Source of the DNA: Campanula takesimana
Taxonomy: Eukaryota; Streptophyta; Magnoliopsida; Asterales; Campanulaceae
Assembly (NCBI GenBank): GCA_026119855.1
Contig: JAOWBW010000025.1
Span: forward strand, 1,302,001-1,366,000
Direction: 5' to 3'
DNA: 64,000 nucleotides
In this document: positions 11,011-22,663 of the stretch, in pieces
How positions within the stretch are numbered: the first letter of the stretch is position 1
How the letters are laid out: each line of letters begins with the position of its first letter
Program-made: the position numbers and the translations under genes
Notes under the pieces: model-generated
The model's database searches: none
The model's input: the letters and a program-made list of their open reading frames with translations, nothing else
Told to the model about the DNA's origin: nothing

Positions 11011-12525
11011 GTGGTATCAGAGCCCCGTTCATGTTGATTATTTCAATACCTAGATCATGTTATGTGTATATAAATTGTTTATGTGCCTTGCATGATATGA
11101 ATATTGGAATATGTGATGTTTATGTGTTATGTGATTTTATGTGGTTTATTGTTTTACAACTTTAATCGCACGATTCAATCGCAATAAATAAATTATGGTG
11201 GATTCAGAATTGTTGGTTATTAATTTTTGATTGGATCAAAGTTTTAATAATCGGGGAAAAACAATTTTGAGACAAAATTTTCGAACTTAAAAAATTCTGC
11301 ACATTCTGATGGCACTGGGCGACCGCACAAAACGCCTTGGGCGGCCGCACAGTTTTGGGCGACCGCACAAGGGTTTTTGGGCGGCCGCACAAGGAGATCA
11401 GAAGGTCTGATTTTGGTTGAAAACCAGAATCTGGAATTTTTCGAAAGATTCAACAGAACCAGTAACCAGTCCAGACTTGCTGATCTGGAATGGGTTTTGG
11501 GTAGTTGGTTTGTGTATGGATTTTGGGGTTTGATTTTCCTATTTGTTTTAGTCTTGTGATTCCTAGATTGGTTCAAGTTTTGGATGGCTAATCTGCGTTC
11601 ATCGAGATTGTGTTTCCCAAAATTGATCGCAATCAAAGTTTCAAAGATAAAACGAAGTTAGAATTATGAAGAGTTCATAATTGCTAAAATTGAGAAACAA
11701 AGTTCTTGATTCAATGATTGGAGATCCATGTGGAATTGTGAATGCAATTGGCCTACGTTCATCGAGACCATCTATTGCTTAGTTTCGGCCACATGGACTA
11801 CTTTCTTGGTTTCTTGAATTAGTGCGGGATTGTGGTTGCCTAATGGCTTAGTTCGACCGCACTTCTTGTTGTCTTGATTTGGAGATAATAACCAAAGTTG
11901 AAATAGTCTCATCCTCATAATTATAGAGAAACTAATGACACATAAATACCATGCTTAAATTAATGGAGATTAATTTAGTGGCTAAACTTGATGTGTAACA
12001 TGTTTATATTATGTGCTCATAAATGTGTTATATGCTATATGTTATGAACCTTCAAAGAAAGTTTTAAGTCTTTTATTGCCATGCCATGATTAAAACACTT
12101 GTTAGTACATGAGTGATTTTAATGTAGATTCGCCCTAGCGAGATGCATTAAATTTGTTTATGTATGAGCAAGATAGATAGTGTGGGCACGCCCTAGCGGG
12201 ACACATTAACTATGCGTTTAAAATGGTTAGACTTAAATGGGCGTCAAAACAGTTTTGGGCCTAGGCAAAGATGAGGTTTAACATGCTTTTTGAAATTGGA
12301 TTTCTTAAAGGATCTCATAAAAGGAACTAAGAGTCATATGAGATATGATTGACAAGAGTTGTCTACCTAATTAATTTGATTTTGTGTAATCCGCCTTAGC
12401 GGACTTGAAATTAAATTAAAGTTTGAAATTTAGTGGGAGTATTTTGTTTGAAAAAATACATTATTTATCTCTTTAATGAAAATCGGTACTTATTAAATTT
12501 TGGAAATTTTGCATATTTGTAGATA
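11011..12525 (+). other. Copia 1 leader (5' UTR)
   Basis: A non-coding leader of about 1.5 kb before the gag ATG. It holds two more GC-box pairs (11319/11340 and 11359/11380, each 21 bp apart) and three copies of the decamer CGCCYTAGCG (12131, 12189, 12392). The same elements recur in the Copia 2 leader. Packaging or translation control would normally be encoded here. No credible protein gene. Confidence 0.7.
11012..11024 (+). promoter_or_regulatory. Copia 1 primer-binding site
   Basis: TGGTATCAGAGCC starts one base after the LTR end. It matches the 3' end of initiator tRNA-Met, the common plant Copia primer. Confidence 0.9.
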
Positions 12526-15500
12526 ATGACTAATAACACTCAATCAATGTCGTTGCGATTGATCCTTGAGAAGGATAAGCTCGAAGAGAATGGTACAAAC
12601 TTTATGGATTGGATCCGTAGCATAAGAATCGTTCTTAGGCAAGAAGATAAGTTGTACATTCTCGATGGGCCTCTCCCCGCTGAACCACCGCCTACTACCC
12701 CTAGGGTAGAAAGAGACAATTACAAGAAACATCGTAATGATTCTAGAGATGTAAGTTGTCTCATGCTTGCTGCTATGTGTTCAAAACTCCAACAAAGTTT
12801 GGAACATTTGGAAGCCTATGAGATAGGCGTGGAGTTGAGAACCATGTTTCAAGAGCAAGCTAGGCAAGAGAGGTACAAGACCATTGTTGCATTCACTACT
12901 AGTAAAATGAATGAAGGGCAACAAGTGAGTCCTCACTTTCTTAAAATGAAAGGTTATGTAGAGCACCTTGAGAAACTTGGCTATCCAATCCCATTGGAGC
13001 TAGCCACGGATCTCATTCTTAATTCATTGCCTAAAAGTTATAATCAGTTTGTAATGAATTATAACATGCATGGAATGGATAAGAATCTCTCTGAGTTGCA
13101 TGGGATGCTCAAAACTGCAGAGATGAAAATTGTGGAGAAAGGTTCTCCCGTGCTCTTGGTTCATGATGGGAAGAAGCCTGGTGCCAAAGGCAAGGGTAAG
13201 GCAAAAGTTGTCAAACCCAAGATAAGTAAGGCAAAGGTTGCCAAGGCTTCTGAGGCAAAACCCGATTCACAAAAGGATGCAATCTGTTTCCATTGTCAAG
13301 AAATTGGTCATTGGAAACGTAATTGCAAGGCTTTCTTGGAAGAGCAAAAGAAGAAGAAGAGCAGCAAGGCTGCGTCGACTTCAGGTATCTATATGATAGA
13401 TATTCTCCTTTCTACCACTGATTCTTGGGTATTGGATACCGGATGTGGTTCTCACATTTGTCTAAATGTGCAGGGACTAAAGAATAGGAGACTGCTTAAA
13501 GAAGGTGAAGTAGATCTACGCGTGGGGAATGGAGCAAGAGTTGCTGCATTAGCCGTAGGGACTTATGAAGTCACTTTACCTTCCGGATTAATTCTTGTTT
13601 TGAACAATTGTTATTATGTTCCGGATTTAAGCAGAAATATTATTTCAATTTCTTGTTTGGATAATGAAGGTTTTAAGTTTCTTATTGAGAATAAGAAATT
13701 TTCTATTTATTTAAATGATGTGCTTTATGGTATTGCTAATTCATTTAATGGCCTTTATATCTTGGATGTCAAGAATGAAAATAATGTCTATCATGTAAAT
13801 AAGAAATCTAAACCTAATGATGTAAATCATACTTATTTGTGGCATTGCCGTCTTGGTCATATTAATGAGAAGCGTATCTCAAAACTCTATGGGGACGGAC
13901 TTTTGGGTTCATGTGACTTAGAGTCATATGATACTTGTGAGTCGTGTCTTCTTGGAAAATTGACTAAGACACCTTTTACCAAGTTGGGTGAAAGGGCAAG
14001 CGACTTATTGGGGTTGATACATTCCGATGTATGCGGACCATTAAGTAGCAATGCTAGGGGAGGATTTCAATACTTCATAACCTTCACTGATGATTATAGT
14101 AGATTTGGGTATGTTTACCTAATGAAACATAAAAGTGAAGCATTTGAGATATTTAGAATATTTCAAAATGAAGTAGAAAAACAACTTGGCAAAAGTATAA
14201 AGGCACTTCGATCAGATCGAGGTGGTGAATACTTAGGTCAAGAATTTGACGATCATCTAAAGAATTGTGGAATAGTTTCACAATTGACTCCGTCCGGAAC
14301 ACCACAATGGAATGGTGTGTCTGAGAGGAGAAATCGGACTTTGTTAGACATGGTTCGATCAATGATGAGTCAAGTTGATCTTCCAATATCCTTTTGGGGT
14401 TACGCCCTAAAAACCGCTGCTTTCACACTAAATCAAGTTCCAACTAAATCGGTTCCAAAGACTCCATATGAGATGTGGAGTGGAAAGAAACCTAGTTTAT
14501 CTTTCATGAGTATTTGGGGTTGCGAAGTTTATGTCAAGAGACTTATCTTTGACAAACTAGCACACAAATCTGATAAATGTATTTCCATGGGATATCCTAA
14601 GGAAACTAAAGGATATTACTTTTACAACCGAGAGGACAACAAAGTGTTTGTTGCCCGAACTGGTGTCTTTCTAGAGAAAGAGTTTCTCTCCAAAGAAATC
14701 AGTGGGAGTAAAATAAATCTTGAAGAAATTCGAGACCCAGAAAATAACATTGAACCAATAGTGGAACAAGAACAAGAACCACAAGGAGTTGTGGAACCTG
14801 TTTAAAATACACAAGCATCTCGCAGATCTAGTAGGTTACGATCCGAGCCCGAGAGATATGGATTTCTCGTAACGGATAGTAATGAGGTAGAAATCATTGA
14901 GAATGATGAACCGTCAACCTACCAAGAGGCGATTTCTTCTCCTGATTCGGACAAGTGGCTTGGAGCCATGGAATCCGAATTGCAATCCATGCAAGACAAT
15001 CAAGTTTGGAATTTGATTGATGCGCCCGAAGGTGTAAAAACCATAGGATGCAAATGGGTCTTCAAGAAGAAGACTGACATGGATGGGAAGGTGCATACTT
15101 ACAAAGCTAGGCTTGTAGCGAAAGGTTATAGGCAAGTTCATGGTATTGACTATGATGAGACCTTTTCACCCGTAGCAATGATCAAGTCTATAAGAATTTT
15201 GCTTGCCATTGCCGCATATCATGACTATGAAATATGGCAGATGGACGTCAAAACCGCTTTCCTGAATGGAAAACTCCAAGAGGATGTGTATATGACACAA
15301 CCAGAAGGTTTTGAACAAGATTCTAAGGTATGCAAATTGCAGAGATCCATCTATGGATTGAAGCAAGCTTCTAGGAGTTGGAATCTCCGTTTTGATGACT
15401 CGGTCAAAGAGTTTGGTTTCATCAAGAACGAAGATGAGCCTTGTGTATACAAGAAGATTAGTGGGAGCATAGTGCTATTCCTTATTTTATATGTGGATGA

Positions 15501-16482
15501 CATATTGCTCATTGGAAACGACATTCCTACACTTCAGTCTGTGAAGACTTGGTTAGGAAAGTGCTTCGCAATGAAAGATATGGGTGAAGCCGCGTATATA
15601 CTTGGCATTAAGATCTATAGAGATAGATCAAGGAGGCTACTTGGTTTAAGCCAAAGTACATACATTGACAAGGTCATTAGAAGATTCCGTATGGAAAATT
15701 CTAAGAGAGGCACCTTGCCCGTGTTACATGGAGTTTCTCTAAGCAAGACTCAATGTCCTAAGACAAAAGATGAGCGTGAGAAAATGAATGATGTTCCATA
15801 TGCTTCGGCAATTGGGTCCATCATGTATGCCATGATTTGTACTAGGCCGGATGTATCTTATGCTTTGAGCATGACAAGTAGATACCAATCCGACCCTGGC
15901 GAAAATCACTGGATAGCTGTAAAAGCGATTCTTAAGTACTTAAGAAGGACTAAAGACTCGTTTTTAGTCTATGGAGGAATGGAAGATGATCTCGTTGTAA
16001 ATGCTTACACGGATGCAAGCTTCCAAACCGACAAAGATGATAGCCGATCGCAATCGGGATTTGTGTTTATGTTAAATGGTGGAGCTGTAAGCTGGAAGAG
16101 TTCCAAGCAAAGTACAACCGCTGATTCTACAACAGAAGCTGAGTATATTGCTGCATCGGATGCTGCAAAGGAAGCTGTTTGGATTAAGAAGTTCATAACT
16201 GAACTTGAAGTGGTTCCTAGTATTGCTAATCCAATAGACCTTTATTGTGATAATAATGGTGCTATTGCTCAAGCAAAGGAACCAAGAGCACATCAGAAAT
16301 CCAAACACATACTTAGGCGTTTTCATATCATTCGAGAGATCGTTGATAGGGGAGACGTAAATATATGCAGAGTACCTACTGATGACAATGTTCCGGACCC
16401 GCTAACAAAGGGACTTCCACAAGCTAAACATGATAGTCATGTTAGGTCCATGGGTATTAGATACATGGGAGATTGGGCCTAG
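12526..16482 (+). pseudogene. Copia 1 gag-pol polyprotein, one in-frame stop
   Basis: This is a single reading frame of about 1318 codons, interrupted only by TAA at 14803-14805. In order: gag (residues 1-250), zinc knuckle CFHCQEIGHWKRNC (about 254-267), aspartic protease VLDTGCGSH (about 304), integrase with HCRLGH...CESC (about 438-475), IHSDVCGP and ALRSDRGGEY (about 498 and 559) and the downstream Glu, reverse transcriptase MDVKTAFLNG (about 906) and YVDDILL (about 989), and RNase H AYTDASFQ (about 1159), TTEAEYIAAS and YCDNNGA. All catalytic motifs look intact. The stop falls in the linker between integrase and RT. Copia 2 has CAA at that codon, so a C-to-T change is the likely cause. 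The start is the first ATG after the leader, shared with Copia 2. Confidence 0.93.
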
Positions 16483-16496
16483 GGCAAGTGGGAGAT
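16483..16496 (+). promoter_or_regulatory. Copia 1 polypurine tract
   Basis: GGGCAAGTGGGAGAT directly before the 3' LTR start TGTTGG. The same tract precedes the Copia 2 3' LTR. Confidence 0.75.
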
Positions 16497-17991
16497 TGTT
16501 GGTAGTGGTGCCCTAGGCACGTTTAATAAACGTTGTAATTGTTACCATTTATTTCATATCAATAAAGAGATGTTTTGATTATTATTGTTGTTCATGTTTA
16601 CTTATAATAATCTCCGTCCCTAGTACTTGTAAAGTACTAGTATAAAGGCTAAATGATCATGGGATGATCATGTTAGATTTATGGGTACTTGTTTGGAACA
16701 AGGTACTGGACATGACCCGCTGTATGAGATTTATGTCATGGTCTATGTCGAACATATATCTCATATTATTTATGTCATTTGAATCCTTAGACATGAAGTT
16801 ATTATAGTCTTCCACTTGATGAACATTATGTTTGACATATTCAAACGGTACCTTTAACCGGGAAGTTATAAAGGATATGATTGGCATAATCGGATTCACG
16901 TAGGGAAGAATAATAACCTAAATGGATTTGTCCCTCCTCGGAGAGATGTCAAGCTTGGGCCTCTCGTAGGAATGATGTTGATGAAATGTTCGGCCGGACT
17001 CAAATGGATTGATTGGATCAATAGCATTTTGAATTATCAACATATTCGGAATCGAGAAAGTATTGAACAAAACAAGTTGACTGTTTGACCATGACTTGTG
17101 TTCAATGACATCGTGGACAAAGGGATTGTGACATATTCTAAGAGGAATGCGAACTTGTATCTAGTTATACTAATTGGGTAGGTATGACGGTTTGCTAGAA
17201 CCTAATCATATCTTATGGGATCATGTTTGAGCTCATTGCCAACTTATTATAATCCTAGACGGTCACACACAATAGAACGAATCTTTAAAAAAGGACTACA
17301 TTGGAATTTTGGAAATTCTGGACTTTCTGGGAAGTGGGCGACCGCACATTCTGGACTGGGCGGCCGCACACTTAGCCAAATTTTGTACCAGTTTTGTTTC
17401 AGATAGTTGTGCGACCGCACAGAGGGTTTTGGGCGGCCGCACAGTACTTTCGGGTGGCAGATTCCTAATTTGATTAGGAAACGAATTTTGGACGGATTTT
17501 GACACAAGTTTCCTATTTGGAATAGGTCATACTTGTGTATAAAAGACCAAATTCGGCCAGCACTCAAGGCCAATGATTTTGTGAGTCTCAAAGAGTTTGA
17601 GAGAGGGTTTATTTTGTTCCAAGACATTCTTGGTTGAGGAACAAAATAATACACAAAATAAATTCCATATAGTTCTTTTGATTGTGAAAAAGTGTTTCAC
17701 AATTTGGTCTAGCAACCAAGATCAAAGAAGCTCCTTTGATATTCGTTCGAAGTGTGGATACGGCTAGAGGGTGAAAATCATCATCTTCAAAGTTCGTGTT
17801 CAAGCTTTGTGATCGTGATCAAGTCTTCAAACCGCCACCAAAGACCAAGAGAATTTGATAGCCATCAAGGGTTAGTTTATTCCTTTGTTCTTATGTTGTA
17901 TTTGATTTAATCATATGAACGGATCCATGGCTTTGGGTTTCAAAATTTTAAATGCTAAATTCCGCTGCGCATGTATCTGCGAAACCCAACA
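16497..17991 (+). repeat. Copia 1 3' LTR
   Basis: 1495 bp, near-identical to 9517-11010, with the same GC-box pairs and TATA box. Confidence 0.95.
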
Positions 17992-18304
17992 AAGACAATA
18001 AAATAGGAGTAGGCCATAAAGGATGAGTAGCTCGAATGGTAATAACTTGATCATCTTGAAATAGGACGTCACAATTAATACCATGCCTCCAAAACAGCCA
18101 TATATTACCCTTACCATTAGAAACACCTCCAAGACATCTAATTTTCTGAACATAAGAAGGGAGCGTAGAAGAATCCACCTTAGGTTCATAAATAGCACAA
18201 ATAGAGACATCATGCAACCTAAGTAACCTTTTAACTCGACGGACCGATGCTGAATTTCCAATCCCAAGGATATTCCAACTCAAAACACCTACCATGGATA
18301 ACAT
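17992..18304 (-). pseudogene. LINE ORF2: N-terminal part of the endonuclease
   Basis: The frame starting at 18304 reads VLSWNILGIGN, then VSICAIYEPK (the E of the endonuclease active site) and NIWLFWRHG. This is the start of the plant LINE APE-type endonuclease. It runs into the Copia 1 LTR at 17991 and continues at 9516. Confidence 0.85.
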
Positions 18305-18509
18305 ATTGAAAAATAGAAAAAAGAAGGGGGATTTTAAGTCAAAGGAGTAGTGGTACTCCCACCACCCGGGACAACACCATCAAATAACGTATCATTACCT
18401 TAACTAGACACTTCATGAATATCAAACTCTGTAGTAATATGAGGACCCCGAGGTAAAAGTTGCAAAGTATCAATCACGGCATCACTATTCTTCTTGAGGA
18501 GAGTGGAGT
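18305..18509 (-). other. Spacer between LINE ORF1 and ORF2
   Basis: About 205 bp without a sustained frame separates the ORF1 stop from the first ATG of ORF2, as expected for a dicistronic LINE. Confidence 0.6.
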
Positions 18510-20117
18510 CTAGCACTTCCAATTCAGAATCGAGTCATTTTTGCCATCTTGCAAATGAAAATTTTCAATATCTACAAAATTGGATGAATCTGGATTAACC
18601 TTTTCATGATTAACATTCTCAGAGAAGACTTGTTCATCATCAAGATCAACAGCCCCATCATCAACCATATTGTCATTCGAACTATCCTTTGGATCTGCAT
18701 GCTTCAACACACCGGAGGCTTTTAAAGACGTGGGGGAAACAAAAGGGGCTCCCCTCTTGGGAAGAAAACTAAAACCACTGGTGACAAGATTAGAAAAAAC
18801 AGATTTTGAGCCACTTGGGGAAAAGGGCTTGGAAGCCTTAGAAACACCAACAACAGTCTTAGAATGAACATGAGGGGTAGACGTACCACTAATATAGGAC
18901 TTAGAAGTCTTGGAATGATGGACTTGAACATCAACAGAAGTCAACTTGGCACCATTAGAATCTCGGGACAAAGTTTTTGAACCATCATCTTTTTTCTTCT
19001 CAACATACATTAGATTTGGTTTGGGATCACCTTGGTTGTTCTTAGGTAAGTCTTTATTGGGCAATTCTTGTCGAACTCCAAAATTATCATTCAATGAATT
19101 TCCTTTATTATTAGCTGCAAAACCATCTTGAATACCCTTCCCTTTATCAACTTTAGGAGCCTCTTTGTTACTGCTACCATCTTGTTTTGGCTTTAAAAAA
19201 TAACAATTTGACATATCATGGCCAAGCTTGTAGCAATGCTTGCAATAATAAGGAAGATTTAAAAACTCCAAATTCTGGTAGAAACTTGAAAATTCATCCC
19301 CACAATCTATGAAAACCCTAGAAGGCAACTTTTTAAGAAAATCCACTTGAACCAACACCCTAGCTTCACTCGGCCTAGAAAGATTTGCTGTGGGCTGATC
19401 AATTGAAAGGGGCTCACCAAAAATCTTTGCAATTGAGAATAAGCAGACCTTGTTAAACATATGTATAGGGAGACCCGGAAGACTTACCCAAATAGGAAAA
19501 AGAGAAGATTCTTTCTCCGGATGCCAAGAAGGCGTCCATCTGAAAACCCTCATTGGATGACGCCCTAGTTTCCATGATTCCTTCGACCACAACATGTTAA
19601 AGTCACCTTCATGCCTTAGACGAATCAGAATGTGTTTGGAGTCGACATAGCCCAAGCTGAATTCTGCCTTCAAACCAAATTTCACAAAAAACTGGCGAGT
19701 AATCTCCATATTAGGTCTCCCGTGAGAAAACTTGCCAATTAATGTATACTTGAATGGCTGCGCTAAGGAGTTTATCATCTCTTTCAAGAATTTAAGAGAA
19801 GGCTCATTCTTATAGGTAGAAACAGGAACAATATTAATATGCGGAGGATTAGGGACAAAAGAATCCTTTACCAAGTCAGCAAAGGATTTCTTTTTCGTTG
19901 GAGAAGCCGGCTGCGCTATATTTTCCGGCGGCTGGGAGGAAGACGCGTTATTGGGAAGTACTGCATGAGAACCATTGTGAATCCTTTTCCCGCTAGGATT
20001 GTTAGTATTAGAATTCTCGTTAAAACCAGGAATCCCAAACGAATTAGGGCTGACATGCACAAGCTGTAACGGGGAAGAGGAACCATTAATGACTGGAACA
20101 AAACCTTGGGAAGCCAT
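18510..20117 (-). CDS. LINE ORF1: gag-like RNA-binding protein (DUF4283 type)
   Basis: An uninterrupted frame of 535 codons. The N-terminus is Ser/Pro/Asn-rich. From about residue 110 it shows the DUF4283-like region (FKYTLIGKFSHGRPNM, KESWKLGRHPMRVFRWTP, FPIWVSLPGLPIHMF), then a CCHC zinc knuckle CKHCYKLGHDMSNC at about 293-306. A long charged and Ser-rich C-terminal half follows. In plant L1 elements this protein binds the element RNA and assists target-primed reverse transcription. It is the only intact LINE frame here, while ORF2 is broken. Expression is unlikely because the element is split. Confidence 0.85.
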   Translation of the reverse strand: MASQGFVPVINGSSSPLQLVHVSPNSFGIPGFNENSNTNNPSGKRIHNGSHAVLPNNASSSQPPENIAQPASPTKKKSFADLVKDSFVPNPPHINIVPVSTYKNEPSLKFLKEMINSLAQPFKYTLIGKFSHGRPNMEITRQFFVKFGLKAEFSLGYVDSKHILIRLRHEGDFNMLWSKESWKLGRHPMRVFRWTPSWHPEKESSLFPIWVSLPGLPIHMFNKVCLFSIAKIFGEPLSIDQPTANLSRPSEARVLVQVDFLKKLPSRVFIDCGDEFSSFYQNLEFLNLPYYCKHCYKLGHDMSNCYFLKPKQDGSSNKEAPKVDKGKGIQDGFAANNKGNSLNDNFGVRQELPNKDLPKNNQGDPKPNLMYVEKKKDDGSKTLSRDSNGAKLTSVDVQVHHSKTSKSYISGTSTPHVHSKTVVGVSKASKPFSPSGSKSVFSNLVTSGFSFLPKRGAPFVSPTSLKASGVLKHADPKDSSNDNMVDDGAVDLDDEQVFSENVNHEKVNPDSSNFVDIENFHLQDGKNDSILNWKC

Positions 20118-20159
20118 AGAAACAATCAGAAATCAAGAAAAAGACAAAACCCTATAACG

Positions 20160-20472
20160 GAAATAGTGACTCACTCATTTGGATAGATCCAAATCCCTAG
20201 AATCTAGGGATCAAATCTAGGTGACAAGGCAGCCCTTTGGTAGTATAAATAAGGACCTCAACCTCAACACAAAAGGTTAATCTCTCTAGCCTAGCTCTCT
20301 TTCCTTTCTCAGTTTATTCTCTCAAACAGACTGACTTATTCTCACGCTGGAGGGCCTTCACCGGTGAAGCCCCGGCTAAGTTCACGTTTGTTCATCTTTT
20401 TCTGGCTAACAAAGGCGCTCCAGATATCCGACCGCTGATCCGGCTTTATTGATCACACTTTTTGTCCGATCA
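20160..20472 (+). repeat. 3' LTR of the deletion derivative, right part
   Basis: Continues the LTR after the LINE, from the repeated GAAATAGTG (20160-20168) to GATCA at 20472. Matches 3926-4239 and carries the TATA box at 20244-20251. Confidence 0.85.
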
Positions 20473-21688
20473 GTATATATTGTGTATACATGTTTTCATG
20501 TTCATTTCCATCATTCCATATCCATATGCCATGTTTAGAGTAAGTTTTAAAGCATTTTCTCTCGTCCATACCTGCTGTGCAGTAGACTTTCAGTCCAGAC
20601 CTCTCTATCTTGTCACCTCTATTTCTCATACAAAACGTGATTTTTGGTCTTAGTCCATAAAAGAGTTTTTGTTCTACACAGATAAAGGAAAATGAGCATG
20701 TAATTATCATATTTTTACCATGAGTAGAAGTAGATATTTCCATTTTTTGTTTTAACTCTTTGGTCTCAGATTGATGTGTTGCCTGTTCTGACACCAAAAT
20801 GTCAGAGATGTTTTTGCATTCTTAAACTTTCTTTCTGAACTTGAAAATTCGTATGATTCATATTAAATATGTTATGAACAAGTTTCATGTTGGGTGTTTT
20901 CCCTAGTTCCCAAGTTTTCATGATGAAAATGGTAGATCTTTTGTGGGTATGCACCATTTTTCCTGTTCTGACTGTTTATGAGTTCCTCTTGCACAACTTG
21001 TTTGGCCATCATAAAATGCTCCTAAAATCAAAGAAAAATCTTGATTGAGACTTGATGTGTTAGGTACTTTTATTGACCTTTACTTTCCATATTGTGTAAG
21101 TATAGAAACAGGTACATGAAGAGGAAGCGGACAGCAGTCCCTAAATTGTCTTGGGACGGACTTTTGGACATTCATTTGATATGGGATTTGTTTCCCATTG
21201 TACATATTAATCCCCCAGGGGTATGTGTTCTCCTTACTGGATGTGAATGCTAAAACCATTTTCAAAACCAAGTGAGAGTCCACACAAACCGACTCCCATT
21301 TGTGAATTAAAGCAAACAATCCTAGATAGGAATACCTCCTCATATATTAATCACCATTTTTTGTTAAGGCATAAAACAAAGTATAAAAGGCATAAAACGA
21401 TCTTAAGTGGCATGCATGCTAGAGACCATCACTGGTGAGGAGAGTGCCTAACCCATTCTCTTTCTCGTAAATTAGCCCCCGAACCCACTTTCTCTAAACA
21501 AAAGGTTTTATCTTCATTTTTCCTAAAATAAAATGAGGTGGCGACTCTTGACTGTTTTGATTCCATCGAGAGGAAACCATTACGAGGGAACCGAGTGCAT
21601 TTCCAAAAGCGCATTAGCACAAGGCACGACCTGAACCGCACTCGCGGGTGGGCATTTTGCGGTTTGGCTTCGAGCGCGGGCTCTCACA
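20473..21688 (+). mobile_element. Tat A 3' LTR, right part
   Basis: Resumes after the GTATA duplication and ends ...GGGCTCTCACA at 21688. It contains GAGGTGGCGACTCTT at about 21536, a phrase typical of the 3' portion of Tat/Ogre LTRs, and the GC-rich end segment CGCGGGTGGGC. The exact LTR end is inferred from the TG...CA rule; the TSD partner is outside the window. Confidence 0.55.
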
Positions 21689-22663
21689 GATTCATTTGCC
21701 AATGAATTAATCACCAAAAAGATTGAACAACTTTCTTAGATTTGGAATCACTTTCCATTCCTTGTCGAGTCTAGAGGCTTCTTCTCTTTTAGCTACGCTC
21801 CCAGTTTCTTGCAATCAAATTAGAGCTTTCCTTCTCTTCTCTCTTAATGACTTACTTGCCTTTGTGAGTCATTCAATATATAAATACATGAAGTCAATAC
21901 TAGGGACCACTTCCCTAGTCAAGTCAATGTCACTCATCATTAGTGACAAAAGGTCTCCACCGCAAAATCACATTTCTCTCATCCTCAGCTAGAGTCAATG
22001 CACATTTCCTCATTAATCGAGTCAAAATGAAGACGCAAAAGAGATGCCTGCTAGAATGAAAACCCGAAAGGGCGGTCTAGGCAAAAAAACAGGAGAGAAT
22101 GGAAAGAGAAATGGAGATCCCCGGCCTCTAAAGAAGACAACTACACAAGTTCTACATTGAATCTCCTCAACAAGTCAATTCCCCACCGAGTCAACTTCGG
22201 AATTGCAAAAGGCTCGACAAGATATGGCATAATCAAAGGTTGTCTTGGGTTATTATTGTTCTTGCAATGTGCATTTTCGGTTTCATGTGAAATAAGCCCC
22301 ATGGTAACCAAGATCCATCCGAGAATGAGCCCATCATTTAAGGGGTACGATGTTGCACAAATAGTCCCCAGTAAGTCAATTGGTTTGGGCAGCAAGTAGC
22401 AACAACATGTAAGTCAGTTTTCAAGCTTCTTCAAGCATGTGCCCCTAAAGTATGTCAGAAGGCTTCCCGAGAATGGAGTAGCTCTTGCCATGTCCTCTTA
22501 TGTTTGTTCCACCACACGAGGACGAGTCTCTTGCTTTGATCGCCAAATGATGATGCCTTAGGGGCTATGTGACTCAAGAACAAGAAGCTTCTTTTTCTTT
22601 ATTTGACAGTTAATGAGCCCTAGGGGCTACGCTCAAGAAATATGTGTGAGACTATCCTCAAAG
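21689..22663 (+). mobile_element. Tat B interior, fragment 1
   Basis: Non-coding sequence between the Tat A LTR and Gypsy 1. It contains TAGGGGCTATG and TAGGGGCTACG phrases that recur in 32865-34538. It joins to 32865 if Gypsy 1 and one copy of CAAAG are removed. No domain is recognisable here. Confidence 0.5.

Larger units (their letters stand above)
9517..17991 (+). mobile_element. Copia 1: nearly intact Ty1/Copia retrotransposon
   Basis: It has LTRs at 9517-11010 and 16497-17991 (TGTTGG...CAACA), an initiator-Met-type PBS, a 1.5-kb leader, one long gag-pol frame and a purine tract. Flanks are AACAC (9512-9516) and AAGAC (17992-17996), a TSD with one mismatch. By eye I count about 19 differences between the two 1.49-kb LTRs, which points to a fairly recent insertion. 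It sits in the endonuclease region of the LINE. Confidence 0.95.
5472..20159 (-). mobile_element. Full-length L1-type LINE, minus strand, split by Copia 1
   Basis: Read on the minus strand, the element starts at 20159 with a short leader of about 42 bp. Then follow ORF1 (20117-18510), ORF2 endonuclease, RT, a zinc-binding segment and RNase H (18304-17992 and 9516-5694), and an A-rich tail at 5472-5486. A 9-bp TSD, GAAATAGTG, flanks it at 5463-5471 and 20160-20168. The homologous LTR at 3509-4239 shows the same 9 bp once, so the empty site is preserved in the same window. An intact 5' end is unusual, because most LINE copies are 5'-truncated. Copia 1 occupies 9517-17991. Confidence 0.9.
3509..20472 (+). 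mobile_element. Non-autonomous Tat-type LTR element (large deletion derivative), interrupted by a LINE
   Basis: Two direct LTR copies (3509-4239 and 5044-5471 plus 20160-20472) start TGAAAGGAAC and end GATCA. Between them is only about 800 bp, with no gag, protease, RT or integrase. After the 5' LTR the sequence AATTGGC looks like the first bases of the Tat primer-binding site (compare ATTTGGCGCCGTCCGTGGG at 44725-44746, minus strand), cut off at once. The inside retains a minus-strand spliced ORF remnant. So this is a deletion derivative that would depend on other elements to move. The flanks are GTGTA/GTATA. Confidence 0.75.

Noticed and set aside
10316..11636. Minus-strand frames with repeated Arg-Pro-Pro-Lys motifs
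   Set aside because: They are translations of the Copia GC boxes in the LTR and leader and have no coding features.
20453..20797. 114-codon minus-strand frame
   Set aside because: It lies across the end of the deletion derivative and the Tat A LTR, so it cannot be an ancestral gene; no domain.
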